The translations under genes and the position numbers were made by a program. Of a DNA stretch of 7,836 nucleotides, positions 7,631 to 7,836 are shown piece after piece (position 1 is the stretch's first letter; every line of letters begins with the position of its first letter). The stretch is taken from positions 1-7,836 of the forward strand of contig RBKG01000227.1 in assembly GCA_003640335.1 (NCBI GenBank), written 5' to 3'. The notes beneath the pieces were generated by a model. It saw nothing but the letters and a program-made list of their open reading frames with translations, had not been told where the DNA came from and searched no databases. Origin of the DNA: Porphyromonas sp. Its GTDB lineage: Bacteria; Bacteroidota; Bacteroidia; Bacteroidales; Porphyromonadaceae.

Positions 7631-7708
7631 TTGGGCGTACACCTCTCGGCAAGTACTATACCAAAACGACATAAAAGTACTTGTATATAACCTCACCTAT
7701 ACGCCCAA
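7631..7708. repeat. Outer inverted repeat TTGGGCGTA / TACGCCCAA
   Basis: A perfect 9-bp inverted repeat: TTGGGCGTA at 7631-7639 and TACGCCCAA at 7700-7708, extendable to 11 pairs in minus-strand RNA with one G-U. The arms are 60 nt apart and enclose the inner repeat, with nearly the same centre. It may be an operator pair for a looping regulator or the base of a folded leader RNA. Function is inferred only. Confidence 0.6.
7650..7683. repeat. Inner inverted repeat CAAGTACT / AGTACTTG
   Basis: A perfect 8-bp inverted repeat: CAAGTACT at 7650-7657 and AGTACTTG at 7676-7683, with an 18-nt spacer. The centre-to-centre distance of 26 bp puts the two half-sites roughly 2.5 helical turns apart. Each arm contains the palindrome AGTACT, which also appears twice in the upstream hairpin. 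It could be a regulator binding site overlapping the promoter, or an RNA stem. Confidence 0.6.
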
Positions 7709-7729
7709 TGTTCAAGCACATAAACACAA

Positions 7730-7761
7730 GGAGAAGTACTCCATAATCAGAGTACTCCCCC
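7730..7761 (-). terminator. 12-bp hairpin with U-rich tail, probable intrinsic terminator
   Basis: In minus-strand RNA, GGGGGAGUACUC (7761-7750) pairs with GAGUACUUCUCC (7741-7730) around the 8-nt loop UGAUUAUG: twelve consecutive pairs, two of them G-U. The next bases read UUGUGUUUAUGUG, moderately U-rich. The G-U pairs become A-C mismatches on the other strand, so the structure is oriented for leftward transcription. It sits 33 nt after the stop of the upstream partial gene, which fits a terminator. An attenuator in a longer operon leader is the alternative. Confidence 0.6.
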
Positions 7762-7794
7762 TTACATTTAGTTTAAACAAGCTGTTCCTTTTCT

Positions 7795-7836
7795 CTAAAA
7801 ACGAATACCATAAACCATCTCTAGTCCTATCGGAAT
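7795..7836 (-). CDS. 3' end of a probable outer membrane beta-barrel protein (partial)
   Basis: Only the last 13 codons and the TAG stop are inside the window, reading IPIGLEMVYGIRF. The alternating hydrophobic pattern ending in a terminal phenylalanine is what the last beta-strand of an outer membrane barrel protein looks like, since the C-terminal aromatic is a BAM recognition feature. The hairpin starting 33 nt downstream supports a gene ending here. A competing frame also stays open from the edge, so the call is tentative and no family can be named. Confidence 0.45.
   Translation of the reverse strand: MPIGLEMVYGIRF

Larger units (their letters stand above)
7598..7729 (-). promoter_or_regulatory. 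Leader/promoter region of the efflux operon
   Basis: Non-coding stretch between the upstream hairpin and the TolC-like start that must contain the operon promoter if the hairpin ends the preceding transcript. It holds two nested inverted repeats listed separately. I find no exact Bacteroidota -7 element (TAnnTTTG). The nearest matches on the minus strand are TACTTTTA and TCGTTTTG, each with one mismatch and neither with a convincing -33 TTG at proper spacing. The promoter position is therefore undetermined. No regulator gene is encoded next to it. Confidence 0.45.

Noticed and set aside
7719..7834. Open frame from the right edge running through the hairpin on the minus strand
   Set aside because: It reads through the hairpin with a composition unlike its neighbours. 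The alternative frame ending at 7795 gives a barrel-like C-terminus just before the hairpin.

Overview
This window looks like chromosomal DNA from a Bacteroidota bacterium, most likely Porphyromonadaceae and possibly Porphyromonas. The evidence is the moderate GC content, weak or absent Shine-Dalgarno sequences, a lipoprotein-type membrane fusion protein, a short PabB, and a gene order (outer membrane factor, fusion protein, RND pump, ~100-aa 'PG0541-type' protein) that I recall from the P. gingivalis xepCAB efflux locus (about PG0538-PG0541). The taxonomic call comes from memory and pattern recognition, not from a search.

Every supported gene lies on the minus strand, so the window reads right to left. 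At the right edge are the last 13 codons of a probable outer membrane beta-barrel protein (7795-7836). Next comes a non-coding stretch of about 200 bp (7598-7794) holding a 12-bp hairpin with a U-rich tail (7730-7761) and two nested inverted repeats (7631-7708 and 7650-7683). A tightly packed six-gene cluster follows: a TolC-family outer membrane factor (6212-7597), a lipoprotein membrane fusion protein (5157-6185), an HAE1-type RND transporter (2009-5152), a small PII-like protein (1703-2002), Maf nucleotide pyrophosphatase (1083-1697) and PabB (80-1093). Gaps between successive genes are 26, 4, 6 and 5 nt, then an 11-nt overlap, so a single operon is likely. The leftmost 79 bases carry no gene I can assign.

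The first three genes encode a complete tripartite efflux pump: the RND protein is the proton-driven inner-membrane engine, the lipoprotein adaptor bridges the periplasm, and the TolC-like protein is the outer-membrane duct. The fourth gene is the most interesting. It has the beta-alpha-beta-beta-alpha-beta layout of PII signalling proteins, but its T-loop region is rich in histidine and it lacks the usual C-terminal tail, which suggests a dedicated sensor or regulator of the pump. maf and pabB are housekeeping genes (nucleotide-pool cleansing or division-linked pyrophosphatase; folate precursor synthesis) apparently carried on the same transcript. No DNA-binding regulator gene is present, so control of the operon may rest on the repeat-rich leader or on a distant factor.
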